59,579 bases of DNA. It comes from Butyrivibrio sp. GTDB lineage: Bacteria > Bacillota > Clostridia > Lachnospirales > Lachnospiraceae. The DNA lies in NCBI GenBank assembly GCA_024694565.1, contig JAILJR010000211.1:1-59579 (forward strand). The letters run 5' to 3'. Positions 1 through 8,763 of this stretch are shown here, piece after piece. The first letter of the stretch is position 1. Every line of letters starts with the position of its first letter. The notes under the pieces were generated by a model. It was not told where the DNA came from, made no database searches, and saw only the letters and a list, made by a program, of their open reading frames with translations. A program made the translations under genes and the position numbers.

Positions 1-176
1 GCTGTGCATATTGTACAATCACTTCGGGCACGCTTTCGCTCCTTTCGCTTCGTAGCGGTACTAAGCTCGAAAATACCTCGCTAAGTACCGACGAGCTCAT
101 AGGGCCTCTCAGCCTCTTGTGCAATATGCACAGCCGGAGCCGGCCTGGCGAGCTTTTGTCGGACAACTCATTACTC
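1..176. repeat. Nested palindromic element, type A arms plus right C module (left end outside window)
   Basis: The outer arms at 1-18 and 117-134 are complementary with one mismatch (GCTGTGCATATTGTACAA against TTGTGCAATATGCACAGC). Inside lies the core 51-93, whose stem CGGTACTAAG pairs with CTAAGTACCG around an AAAATAC loop. On the right the C module (about 134-172, ending GTCGGACAACTCAT) follows; its left partner would lie before position 1. The same architecture recurs at 20186-20510 and 39782-39981. The remaining stretch 177-321 is AT-rich and shows no convincing gene or terminator. Confidence 0.85.
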
Positions 177-321
177 TACAATTTAAATCACTTTACCAAT
201 TTAAATCAATAACATCATAGTACCATCAGTCTGCAATAATTGCAAAAAAACAAATCTTCTGACTTATTGCTGGTGGTATCTGAAAACTGCCATTTGGCTG
301 TCACCTCTTTATTCTCGCGGT

Positions 322-1500
322 TCAGTCTTCATAGCGCGACACCATATCCAGTATTTCCTGTGCATACTCCGGATACTGTCTCGCCATTTCCTCGACTTCC
401 CGCTTTGCATTGCCTGCCACCACATCCCTGTTGTACTCCATGCGCTTTCTTAGGTTCTGTCTGCGCACATTAAGTGCATGCCTTATCTCCACTTCCTCGT
501 TGTGGTTGACAAGTGCCTCAACCTGATGAAGCCATATCTCAGGGTCTCTGATGCGGTAGTGCTTTAACATGTAAATAAGGTCCTGCTGACTTGTATCAAG
601 GGAGCGCTTTGCATCCTCAATCTTAGCCCGCTCACTCTTTTCCTGATTGTAGCGGTTAAGCATGTCGTCCAGCTCCTTTGAGGTTGTCACGCCATACTTA
701 AGACAAAGATAATCGATCAGGTTCGTGTTGTTGACATATCTTATCTTGACCTGATTCTGCAGCATGATAAGTCTTGATATTGACTTTCTGACGCCCTTTA
801 ACTCTCCCTGAGCATTTATGTTCTGAAAGTAAAGCACCGTCATTCCGATAGCCGTCAGAAGAATTATGACCATATATCCATAGGTAACATTGAGCTTGAG
901 TCCGTACTGAAGGATCATAAGAAATATGAGTATTGAAACAAGTGCAATACCTATTGCTATCATCAGTTTCCTGGAATTTTCCATTGTGGTCAGTATGTCA
1001 TCTTCCTGATAGATGTAGGCCTCGTGCTCAGAGTCAAGCCTCCTTAGGTCATTCTTTATCTTTTTCTGATACTCCTCGGCTTCACGCAGCTTTTTAATCC
1101 CCTTGCCGGCACTCTTCTGAAGTCTCTCCATCCGCTCATACTCGGCGTCTGTCATCCTGCTCTTTCTCTTGTTGAACTTCTCCTGCTGGGCCTGTGACTC
1201 AAGTATCCTTTTGGCACAGATGTTTATCTCATCCCTCTGCTGCTTTGGAAGGGCATCGATTTCCTCCATGTCCCGCAGATGACTGGTCACATCATTGTAC
1301 TCATACTCCAGCTCATCAAGCGCAGCAGCTGCCTCCTGCATTTGCTGAAGGCAGCTGTTGACATACTCCCTGCGCTGAACCGGGTCGTTCATCTCGAAGT
1401 CTCTTCTGGTGTAGACAATGTCGTTCCAGTCCTGATTCGCTGTCTGTTCTTCCCAGTCTTCTTCTCTTTTATTAGAACGAAAGAAATCAAAAAACCCCAT
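322..1500 (-). CDS. Membrane-anchored coiled-coil protein, last gene of the Hsp70-like operon
   Basis: I do not recognise a named family. The 392-residue product is highly charged, with long helical, coiled-coil-like stretches (about residues 45-165 and 225-390) around two adjacent hydrophobic segments near residues 180-222 (IAIGIALVSILIFLMILQYG and a second starting at YGYMVIILLTAIGM). This predicts a hairpin membrane anchor with both coiled-coil arms on the same side, most likely cytoplasmic. The start ATG directly abuts the TAA of the upstream gene, so the two are translationally coupled. It is the distal gene of a four-gene minus-strand operon with a helical-repeat protein, an Hsp70-like protein and a 1203-residue protein. 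A role as membrane platform for that complex is inference only. Confidence 0.85.
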   Translation of the reverse strand: MGFFDFFRSNKREEDWEEQTANQDWNDIVYTRRDFEMNDPVQRREYVNSCLQQMQEAAAALDELEYEYNDVTSHLRDMEEIDALPKQQRDEINICAKRILESQAQQEKFNKRKSRMTDAEYERMERLQKSAGKGIKKLREAEEYQKKIKNDLRRLDSEHEAYIYQEDDILTTMENSRKLMIAIGIALVSILIFLMILQYGLKLNVTYGYMVIILLTAIGMTVLYFQNINAQGELKGVRKSISRLIMLQNQVKIRYVNNTNLIDYLCLKYGVTTSKELDDMLNRYNQEKSERAKIEDAKRSLDTSQQDLIYMLKHYRIRDPEIWLHQVEALVNHNEEVEIRHALNVRRQNLRKRMEYNRDVVAGNAKREVEEMARQYPEYAQEILDMVSRYED

Positions 1501-2343
1501 TTACTTTACCTTGTCTTTGACCATCTCGCGATACTCTGCCTTGATGCTCTCAGTAATATCCCCAACTTTGTTGTAATACTCGTGCATCTTGCCTTCGGAC
1601 TTATAGACAGAAAGAGTCCCCAGCACATGATTCTCATCACTTGACAGATAGCGTTCCTCCGCCTCCTTCATTCTGCTCTCAAGCTCAAGTGAAGCCTCAT
1701 AGATATCATCATTGTCGGCAATGAATGACACGTATTCCTTATCAGAAAGACTCATCCTCTTTGCCGACAGAAACTGAAGATATGATTCCTTGTCCTGGCC
1801 GTCATAATACGCCTTCAGGAACATGTCCGCTGCCTTTTCAAAGAGAAACAGCCTTGCAAACATAACGCCCTCATTATGCTCTATCCTGGCGCGAAGCTTC
1901 TTGTCTATGTCGGGAGTATTGGCAAGAAGAAATTCATACTCCTTGAAGGCAATGGCATACTTTCCATTCTTCATCAGAAAATTTGCCCTTGAGAGCTTCT
2001 TCCTGTAAATGTCCATGCCCGCGTTGGCCCTTAGTATCTCCTCGGTCCTGTCCACCTCTTTTTTGGTGTTGTAGCCCACATAATCAAGGATAGTTCCCGC
2101 AAGTGATGCCATTGAGCAGTGCTTAAGTGACATTCCGTAGAGCTCATCCGCAAGCTTTACAAGTGAGCATTCTTTACCTATCCACTCGAAAAGCTCCCTG
2201 TTGAAGCACTCCTCATCGATCAAAAAGGCATTTTCCACTATGCAGTAGCACAGCTCCTCGATGCAGTACACGTTTCTGCCTATCTTTTCTATAAAATATG
2301 GTTTTTCTGCATAGCTTCCTATGCACAGAATAGGTCGTCCCAT
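1501..2343 (-). CDS. Helical-repeat (TPR-like) protein of the Hsp70-like operon
   Basis: This 280-residue soluble protein has no signal peptide or membrane segment. The middle (about residues 95-190) has TPR-like spacing of small and aromatic residues, for example RANFLMKNGKYAIAFKEYEF followed by a second helix pair with FARLFLFEKAADMFLKAYYD. The N-terminal 90 residues are a separate small domain rich in Cys and acidic residues. It starts three bases after the stop of the Hsp70-like gene and its own stop touches the next start, so it is co-transcribed and probably translated at matched levels. Hsp70-type proteins commonly work with TPR co-chaperones, which makes a partner role plausible, but this is inference from gene order and fold only. 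Confidence 0.85.
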   Translation of the reverse strand: MGRPILCIGSYAEKPYFIEKIGRNVYCIEELCYCIVENAFLIDEECFNRELFEWIGKECSLVKLADELYGMSLKHCSMASLAGTILDYVGYNTKKEVDRTEEILRANAGMDIYRKKLSRANFLMKNGKYAIAFKEYEFLLANTPDIDKKLRARIEHNEGVMFARLFLFEKAADMFLKAYYDGQDKESYLQFLSAKRMSLSDKEYVSFIADNDDIYEASLELESRMKEAEERYLSSDENHVLGTLSVYKSEGKMHEYYNKVGDITESIKAEYREMVKDKVK

Positions 2344-2346
2344 ATA

Positions 2347-3648
2347 TCACACTCCAATAGTCTGTTCCCATATCTGCCCGGTTGCGGGAAACAGCTCCCC
2401 AAAACCAAGGTCCGTCACCTTAACATAAACCTCATTGACAGATGACATGTTCATGAATATGCGCAGCCTCGTTGTGCCCCGGGGTCTTTCCTTGAGCCCC
2501 TCGAGACAGAGCTGCACAATCCTTGGCTTTCCGCCGGTCACAGGTGTCACTTCTATGTTCAGGATTCCGCTTTGATCCATTATGATATCAAGACTCTTTT
2601 TGGCCTCAAACCAGTTAACACCCGCGTCAAGAAGTGCCACATACACTTCCGTTCCGCACTTTAGAACCTTCATCCCGATGTTTGTCTTCAGCTTGTCATC
2701 CCCGAGAAAGACAAAGCGCTGCGCCCCGTCGGTGGGTCTTATCCTCTCTCTTGCAGCAATGCTTGCACCCTTGCTGAAGAGATTGTTCCCCTGAAAGACA
2801 CGCCTTGTCCTGCAGAGAAACTCCAACGACCTCTTGGTCCACTTCTCCCTGAAGCCGTCTCCCAAAAGAAATACAGTGGAGATCACCTTGTCTGAGCACA
2901 CCTTCTCGCAGACCTTCAAAAACTCATCATCCAGCTTTTCACAGGTCTTATGGAAAAGAGCTGCATCCTTCGGAAGCCCTTCGCCGTGAAGATCCATATC
3001 GCTGTACCTTTTCACATTTATCGTTGCAACCACAGGTTTAGTCCTGTAGTTGAGATCCATTCCATATACGGAAAGCTCGCCGAAATCGTAATCGCAGGCA
3101 AGCACGCCGTGCCTTGTCAGCTCATCAGGCTGGTAGAGCATATAATTGTAGAAGCTCTCTTCATGACTCTGATAAAAGACATTTTTGGTACGAAGCTCAA
3201 GGGCCTGCGAAACAGCCCCCAGCACCCTCACCATCCGGGAGTCTAAAGACCTTGTGGTAAACATTATCGCATCGACGTAGTCCAGCGACATCTCCATTGA
3301 AAGCAGTGAAAGACTTCTCTTTACAAACAGGGTAAGAAGTGCCACCGGGTCATACTCGGTTTCTCCGACCACGACCGGTTTCCCGTCCTTTGCAGCCGAA
3401 ATAAGGCCCTTCACAGCAATACCGTCATCCTGCTTTATATTGCGGACAGCCTCCTTGCCGTAGAACCACTGATTCACATCCTTCTTCTTGCAAAGGACTG
3501 TAGGTATATTATAAAGCTCTGCTCCTGCCAGGACAGACAATGTCTCCGGCATATCAGCATCAGAAGCAAGGAAACTGATCTGCGAGACCTCCTCTCCCAG
3601 ATCATACCCCAGCACAAAATGCTTTGCTGTAGAATTTCCAAAAAGCAT
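2347..3648 (-). CDS. Hsp70/actin-fold ATPase-like protein (DUF5716-type)
   Basis: This 433-residue protein carries the landmarks of the actin/Hsp70 ATPase fold in order: a phosphate-1-like strand (FVLGYDLGEEVSQISFL, residues ~11-27), a connect region with TTRSLDSRMVRVLGAVSQAL, a phosphate-2-like strand (GVLACDYDFGELSVYGMDL, ~180-200), and an adenosine-type motif (VFLLGDGF) followed by NLFSKGASIAARE, which aligns by eye with the Hsp70 segment ending in KGAAIQA. The threonines and double glycines of true Hsp70 phosphate loops are mostly missing, so nucleotide hydrolysis is uncertain. There is no C-terminal substrate-binding domain of DnaK length. From memory the family is annotated in Lachnospiraceae as DUF5716, next to DUF5717. 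A SD-like GGGGGA precedes the ATG. Confidence 0.8.
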   Translation of the reverse strand: MLFGNSTAKHFVLGYDLGEEVSQISFLASDADMPETLSVLAGAELYNIPTVLCKKKDVNQWFYGKEAVRNIKQDDGIAVKGLISAAKDGKPVVVGETEYDPVALLTLFVKRSLSLLSMEMSLDYVDAIMFTTRSLDSRMVRVLGAVSQALELRTKNVFYQSHEESFYNYMLYQPDELTRHGVLACDYDFGELSVYGMDLNYRTKPVVATINVKRYSDMDLHGEGLPKDAALFHKTCEKLDDEFLKVCEKVCSDKVISTVFLLGDGFREKWTKRSLEFLCRTRRVFQGNNLFSKGASIAARERIRPTDGAQRFVFLGDDKLKTNIGMKVLKCGTEVYVALLDAGVNWFEAKKSLDIIMDQSGILNIEVTPVTGGKPRIVQLCLEGLKERPRGTTRLRIFMNMSSVNEVYVKVTDLGFGELFPATGQIWEQTIGV

Positions 3649-3723
3649 CTATGTCAGTCCCCCTCTATAAACGTCATTTTATATCTGACTTAAGTCCTGT
3701 CGGATACGGATACAGTAAGCGCC

Positions 3724-6700
3724 CTAAGGACGTGCGAAAGCGGTATCCGGCTCCGATTCGGCTCTATCCTCCAGCTCCTTAAAGAGCACATCACAGATAC
3801 ATGACTTCCTGTAGTACTCACCTATGAGGGACAGGGTCGTGTCATAATCCTGAAGCGTCTCGCCTATCATTATGTCATTGATAAGGCTGTACCTGCTGCC
3901 TGACTGCTCGCTTAAGATGTCGCTCTTCTGTATCATGCCGCTCTCAGTGTGACTGCCTGTCTCACTGCTGTCCTCAGTGATGTAGTACTGCATTCTTTCA
4001 CCGAAGAAAAGAATAAACTCAGATACGAATATTCCCTCATACATCTCACGCATTGCGGCAGTCCTGTACTCATTACTGCTGTCATTATCCAGCCTGTAGT
4101 GGACGCTGCACCTCGCACCGGGAGTTGTCCTGTATTCAAGCATGGTCTTGTCTATGAACTGCACCATATCAGGGAACAGGTCCTGATACTCCATATAAAA
4201 CGGGAATACTACATCCTTCGCCAGTAATTCCCTCAAAAACCTCATTGCGAGCGCCTTGTTGATCTCCTCATCAGGCTTTTTGTCATTGGCATAATGACGC
4301 AGATATGCCAGCTTGCAGACCTCCTGCAGAGGCAGATTTTCAAGTGCCAGTTTTTCAATACGTTCAAAGACATATCTGTCAGTAATGCTTCCATGTACAA
4401 AGCAGTCATAGGAGCTCTGGGTTATAAACGCCAGCTCGACATCCGTATTTGCTCCGCCCTGTACGTAGCTCTTGAATATATCTATCTTTTCACCCACGAA
4501 GGAACCGCTGAACATCATCTGTATCAGCATCCTCTCGCAGATATTGTAGGTATCAAGTCCAAAGGATTCGGCAGCCTTCCATATATCCCTCATCTCCTTG
4601 ACGGTTCCAAGGAAGGATGCGGCGAGAAAGCCCAGAAGCTGCTCATCATACTTGCCGTTCCTGAAGGCATAATGAGCTATCTCAAGCTCCTTCTGCCCTG
4701 TCTCCAAAGCACCCCTGTCAAGCATCCTGACACAGAGTCTTAGGATTATCCTTGCATCGATCCCGTAGGTCCCGTAGGTTTTTACCCACTCGATGGCCCG
4801 GTCATAGAGACCTGACAAGACAAGCAGCTCCAGCATCTCATTGCGCTCGCCGCTGCTAAGAGTGCTGGGGTCAATATCAAGCAGGTACTCGGAAAGCTGC
4901 CTGGTAAAATCATTGTCATAATAAAACCTTACAAGGTTGTTCCTAATCTCCTTTTTGCAGCTCTCCCTGACAAGCTCCGATTCTGCAAGATCCCGGTATC
5001 GTTCAACATTGTCCATTGTTATGGTATATGCATTTTTCCCAAGATCGCACAAAAACAAATCCAGATTCTCCATTCCCTTCTGGATATACGGAATTGCATA
5101 GCCCGAGAGCTTGCCCCCGAGCATCAGCTTTGTATTGGTGTATGAAACAGATGCAGCGTACCTGTTGCCCTCCTGATCTGTCAGAAGAACAGCGTAGTCA
5201 CTTCCGTACAGCGGCACATAGGCCATACCGCCATTTACGGGATATCTCATCTCCCGCTCACACTTGTCATAAACCACTATGACGGCATTGATCCTCTTGT
5301 CATTTGTCCTTATCTCAGACGTGTTGAGGACGGCCAGGACCTTTGATGCGTTTGAGGCATCAACCATCTGCTTCGTCAGAAGGTTCTTATAGAGGTAGCC
5401 AAGATCCCTGCTGGTCCTCCCCTTGTCAAGCTGAGCCATGAGGAACTTCTCGATCTGTGGTGCATATGACTCATAGAGCTCAGGATACTGCTGTTTATGC
5501 TCATGTACATATCTGTACAGTATTGCATTTTTATCATACTCAAGGTCACTTTGATATGAGAAATACATAAGGACCATCTTGTTTATCTCACAGGGAAGAA
5601 GTCCGTTCGAATCAACGTAGAAGGACATCATGTAATACTCATAGAGCCTCGTGACACGAAGCTCTCTCTCAACGCCCCTGGCATACCACTCGAAAGCAAA
5701 TCTGTCTGTGATGCCGCCCTTGATGAGAAGAGAAACTATCTGCTCAAGTATCTCGGCGTTTTCCTTCAACTCATAGGCTGCCTTGAGCACCTTGAACAGT
5801 CTCCTGTTAAAACCTCTTATCCTGGACGAGAGATAGATCACCTGATCTGTGAGGTTGAGACTGATTATCTGCCTCTTCGCGCCATACTCGAGAACGTAAA
5901 GCTCAAAATCTCCGAATTTTGTGAGGATTGCAGGAGTATCATTGAGGATATTCATCGCTTCCATATACAGGATAGGGCTTCTGCAGCCGTAAGCAAACTG
6001 CTGCTCAAGCATCATCCATTTGCGCGGTGAGCTTCCGGAATATTCCTCGGAGACAAACTGTATCAGCCAGGCGATGCGCCAGTCATCGGGGGATCGCTTG
6101 AATATCCCCTCAAGGGTTTCCGAGATATCATTGACATAGCTCTCTTCCCTGCTGCATAACGTAGACAGATACAGGAAATAACTGTACAGGGTATCTCCCG
6201 CCGCATCCTGCACCTGACTCTCTATCTGGTCAAGTATTGCCTTACCCTCTGCGGTCCTTCCTGCAGTTATGTAGTAGTGGGCAGTATATAGTCTGACCTC
6301 CAGATTCTTATCATTTATGGCATTCATCTTTGAGATGATCTTGCCCGTCTCAGACAGCCATACCCTGGCTGTTATCTTCTTGCAGCCAAAGCTCTCGTAG
6401 ATCTTTACCAGCTCGACCGTCAGTCTCTTCATCTCACGGTAGTCTTCAGTGATGTGGTTGTCCAAAAGCTTCACTGAAACCTTTACAGGTATCTCAATGC
6501 TCGTAAAGCAGTTGCGAAGAATGATCCTTCCGAAATTGTTGCCCTCGCAAAGCTGCTCTGAGCGAAGATGAAGCTTTATCTTGCAGGCGGCTCCGGAAAA
6601 ATCATCTGCTGCAATCTCATCCCTGTCCACATAGAAGAAATCACCGACAGTCTCCACGCCAAGGTGGATGTACCCCCAGCCGTTCTTTGTAAGAAGCAGA

Positions 6701-7335
6701 GTATGTTCATGTACAATGCCGGTATAATCTATCACCACCTCCTGCTGGTCACAGATGTATTCAACAGGATGCTTTTTATTTATTGAAATAAGGAATTCTT
6801 CAACATTCTGCTCGTTGCCGGGATTGGTGGAAAGCCCTCTGTAGAGACTCTCATAGCGTTCATCATTCCCTTTCAGTATGGAAATAAAGCCCTGAGAATA
6901 ATAAAGTCCCAGTGCCTCATTCCAGCTTGTCTTGGCAAGATTGGCAAAATGAAACAGATTTCTGATATCACCAAGGCTCGACGACATGTGTTCGACCCTT
7001 ACGGTGACAACGAAGGGGAGTACATACTCACCCTGATTAGATATTATCCTGAATTCCCCTTTTAAGACATCCCCCTGGGACATGCCGTTGGAGTTAAACC
7101 TATAGGATATTTCAAAGGGAGAACCGCTGAACTCCCCTGTAAGAACCTCCATCCGGATGTCAGAGGAAGTTACGCTTCCATAAACGGGTGACTTCTCCGA
7201 CCCGTATATGGTAAAAGAGCCCTCTATGGTCTCCATAGGTACCATAGTCAGCTCTATCCTTGCAGTAGAAAAATCAAGATTTCTCTGCGTGTAAGTGTAT
7301 TTACCTTGAAGAAGCTGGTCAACTATTTCTCTCAC
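3724..7335 (-). CDS. Giant beta-domain plus helical-repeat protein (DUF5717-type), first gene of operon
   Basis: This 1203-residue protein opens the four-gene operon. It starts at GTG behind GGGGTG; no in-frame ATG lies nearby. The N-terminal ~105 residues and residues ~195-290 look like beta-sandwich (Ig-like) modules with alternating hydrophobics and small turns. Residues ~300-690 and 800-1180 are almost entirely helical with TPR/HEAT-like periodicity, and a further beta-rich module sits near 690-800. There is no signal peptide or transmembrane segment, so it is probably cytoplasmic. It matches, from memory, the Lachnospiraceae family DUF5717, usually found beside the DUF5716 protein encoded next. 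Size and repeat content suggest a scaffold or client-binding partner of the Hsp70-like protein; the biochemical function is unknown. Confidence 0.8.
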   Translation of the reverse strand: MREIVDQLLQGKYTYTQRNLDFSTARIELTMVPMETIEGSFTIYGSEKSPVYGSVTSSDIRMEVLTGEFSGSPFEISYRFNSNGMSQGDVLKGEFRIISNQGEYVLPFVVTVRVEHMSSSLGDIRNLFHFANLAKTSWNEALGLYYSQGFISILKGNDERYESLYRGLSTNPGNEQNVEEFLISINKKHPVEYICDQQEVVIDYTGIVHEHTLLLTKNGWGYIHLGVETVGDFFYVDRDEIAADDFSGAACKIKLHLRSEQLCEGNNFGRIILRNCFTSIEIPVKVSVKLLDNHITEDYREMKRLTVELVKIYESFGCKKITARVWLSETGKIISKMNAINDKNLEVRLYTAHYYITAGRTAEGKAILDQIESQVQDAAGDTLYSYFLYLSTLCSREESYVNDISETLEGIFKRSPDDWRIAWLIQFVSEEYSGSSPRKWMMLEQQFAYGCRSPILYMEAMNILNDTPAILTKFGDFELYVLEYGAKRQIISLNLTDQVIYLSSRIRGFNRRLFKVLKAAYELKENAEILEQIVSLLIKGGITDRFAFEWYARGVERELRVTRLYEYYMMSFYVDSNGLLPCEINKMVLMYFSYQSDLEYDKNAILYRYVHEHKQQYPELYESYAPQIEKFLMAQLDKGRTSRDLGYLYKNLLTKQMVDASNASKVLAVLNTSEIRTNDKRINAVIVVYDKCEREMRYPVNGGMAYVPLYGSDYAVLLTDQEGNRYAASVSYTNTKLMLGGKLSGYAIPYIQKGMENLDLFLCDLGKNAYTITMDNVERYRDLAESELVRESCKKEIRNNLVRFYYDNDFTRQLSEYLLDIDPSTLSSGERNEMLELLVLSGLYDRAIEWVKTYGTYGIDARIILRLCVRMLDRGALETGQKELEIAHYAFRNGKYDEQLLGFLAASFLGTVKEMRDIWKAAESFGLDTYNICERMLIQMMFSGSFVGEKIDIFKSYVQGGANTDVELAFITQSSYDCFVHGSITDRYVFERIEKLALENLPLQEVCKLAYLRHYANDKKPDEEINKALAMRFLRELLAKDVVFPFYMEYQDLFPDMVQFIDKTMLEYRTTPGARCSVHYRLDNDSSNEYRTAAMREMYEGIFVSEFILFFGERMQYYITEDSSETGSHTESGMIQKSDILSEQSGSRYSLINDIMIGETLQDYDTTLSLIGEYYRKSCICDVLFKELEDRAESEPDTAFARP

Positions 7336-7367
7336 ATTTCACCCCAAACAAATTTTTCCTTCTTCTT

Positions 7368-7373
7368 AGTATA
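7368..7373 (-). promoter_or_regulatory. Candidate extended -10 promoter for the Hsp70-like operon
   Basis: On the minus strand TGGTATACT forms an extended -10 box 32 bases before the GTG start at 7335. No good -35 hexamer is seen 16-18 bases upstream, which is common for extended -10 promoters. The call rests on sequence alone. Confidence 0.4.
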
Positions 7374-7474
7374 CCACATAACGGCAGAAATTATTGCCGC
7401 ATTTCAGTTGCAGGCAGGGCCCGGACAAGACGCATTGTAATTCGGCAACCAGCCATGGCAGCTGAACTTAAGCA

Positions 7475-8692
7475 TCATTCTGTCCTTAAGGCTTCGATAG
7501 GATCAAGATCGGCAGCTCTCTTGGCAGGATATATTCCAAAGAACAGACCTATGGATGTCGAAACTGCAACAACAGCAACTACAAGAAGAGGATTTACCAT
7601 AAAAGGTATCTCTACGATAATTGTTATAAGCTTTGCAATTGAAAGACCCAAAATAAGTCCGATAATGCCGCCCGTGAAGGTAAGTATAGACGCCTCGGCA
7701 AGAAACTGAGTCAGAATCGAGGCGGTTCTTGCCCCAAGTGACTTTCTGATTCCGATTTCCCTGGTCCGTTCTGTGACAGACACTGTCATGATGTTCATAA
7801 CACCGATGCCGCCAACCAGAAGCGAAATAGCTGCTATAAGTGCAACTACCGTGGTAATTATATCCAGAATCTGATTGGTAACTGCATCAAAGCCCATTCC
7901 GGAGCTGATCTTGACAGCTTTCTCTCCCCTCAGTTCGCAGATATTTTCAACTATTGCCCTTGTTTTTGCGAGAACCTTTTCCCTGTTTTCTTTATCCAGG
8001 TAAACATTGAACTCAGTAAACATTCTGTCCAGATTGTACTCATAGCAGGCTGCAAGAGCTGTATAAGGTGCCTCGGCCATAACCGTGGGTTCTTCGGCAA
8101 AGCTGCCATACATAGTATCCATGGTATTGTCATCCCTGACACCAAGCACCGTAAATTCAACAGTCTTGTTATTTGCGGAAGTGATCTCTATCTCCCTGCC
8201 CACGACATTTTCATATCCGAAGATATTTTTTGCAAAGGACTTACTGATAACAAGAACCATCCTTGATTCATCAACATCGTTCTTTGTAAAGTATCTTCCA
8301 TGCAGCATTTTTAAAGAACCGGCATTGGAATAACTCTCACTGACGCCGGTAAGCACAACATCACTTGATCCCTTTCTCCCCATCAATGTGCCATATACGG
8401 TAAATGAGGGCGACAATCCCAGAATATCATCCAGGTTATCCTCTATCTGATCCATCTGGTCCTTTGAAAAATACTTGTCAGTCTTATTTGTATCAAGACT
8501 GACCTTGATAGACGCAGCACCTACCGAATCAATCTCTGTATTGACCTGTGCCTTCATCCCGTCACCTATAGTGAGCACTATCAGCACTGATGATATACCG
8601 ATTATTATGCCAAGCATCGTAAGGAAGGATCTTCCCTTATTATTGCCGATACTTGCCAATGCACTTTTTATATACTCTCCAAAAACACCCAT
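7475..8692 (-). CDS. MacB-type ABC transporter permease (second of pair)
   Basis: This 405-residue permease has the MacB/FtsX layout: an N-terminal transmembrane helix (residues ~20-42, FLTMLGIIIGISSVLIVLTI), a large extracytoplasmic domain (~45-270), and three C-terminal helices, with the conserved VGGIGVMNIM and TERTREIGIRKSLGA motifs that couple to the ATPase. A GAGGATATGT leader gives a fair SD. It is the last gene of an operon of ATPase, membrane-fusion protein, permease and permease. The two permeases are similar and probably form a heterodimer. Substrate is unknown; the family exports peptides, macrolide-like molecules and siderophores or supports immunity. Confidence 0.92.
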   Translation of the reverse strand: MGVFGEYIKSALASIGNNKGRSFLTMLGIIIGISSVLIVLTIGDGMKAQVNTEIDSVGAASIKVSLDTNKTDKYFSKDQMDQIEDNLDDILGLSPSFTVYGTLMGRKGSSDVVLTGVSESYSNAGSLKMLHGRYFTKNDVDESRMVLVISKSFAKNIFGYENVVGREIEITSANNKTVEFTVLGVRDDNTMDTMYGSFAEEPTVMAEAPYTALAACYEYNLDRMFTEFNVYLDKENREKVLAKTRAIVENICELRGEKAVKISSGMGFDAVTNQILDIITTVVALIAAISLLVGGIGVMNIMTVSVTERTREIGIRKSLGARTASILTQFLAEASILTFTGGIIGLILGLSIAKLITIIVEIPFMVNPLLVVAVVAVSTSIGLFFGIYPAKRAADLDPIEALRTE

Positions 8693-8720
8693 ACATATCC
8701 TCTTGCGGAAACCCGGGAAC

Positions 8721-8738
8721 TGCCCGCTTAAGCGGGCA
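8721..8738. promoter_or_regulatory. Perfect 18-bp palindrome between the two permease genes
   Basis: TGCCCGCTTAAGCGGGCA lies in the 71-base gap between permeases. It can form a GC-rich hairpin in the transcript but lacks a following U-run, so it could be an mRNA processing or stability hairpin, an attenuator, or a dyad operator. Confidence 0.45.
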
Positions 8739-8763
8739 CAACGGCAATAAATCCGGCAGCTCC

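Noticed and set aside
240-473. 77-codon plus-strand frame
   Set aside because: It lies mostly antisense to a well-supported coding region, is Pro/His/Cys-rich, and has no RBS.
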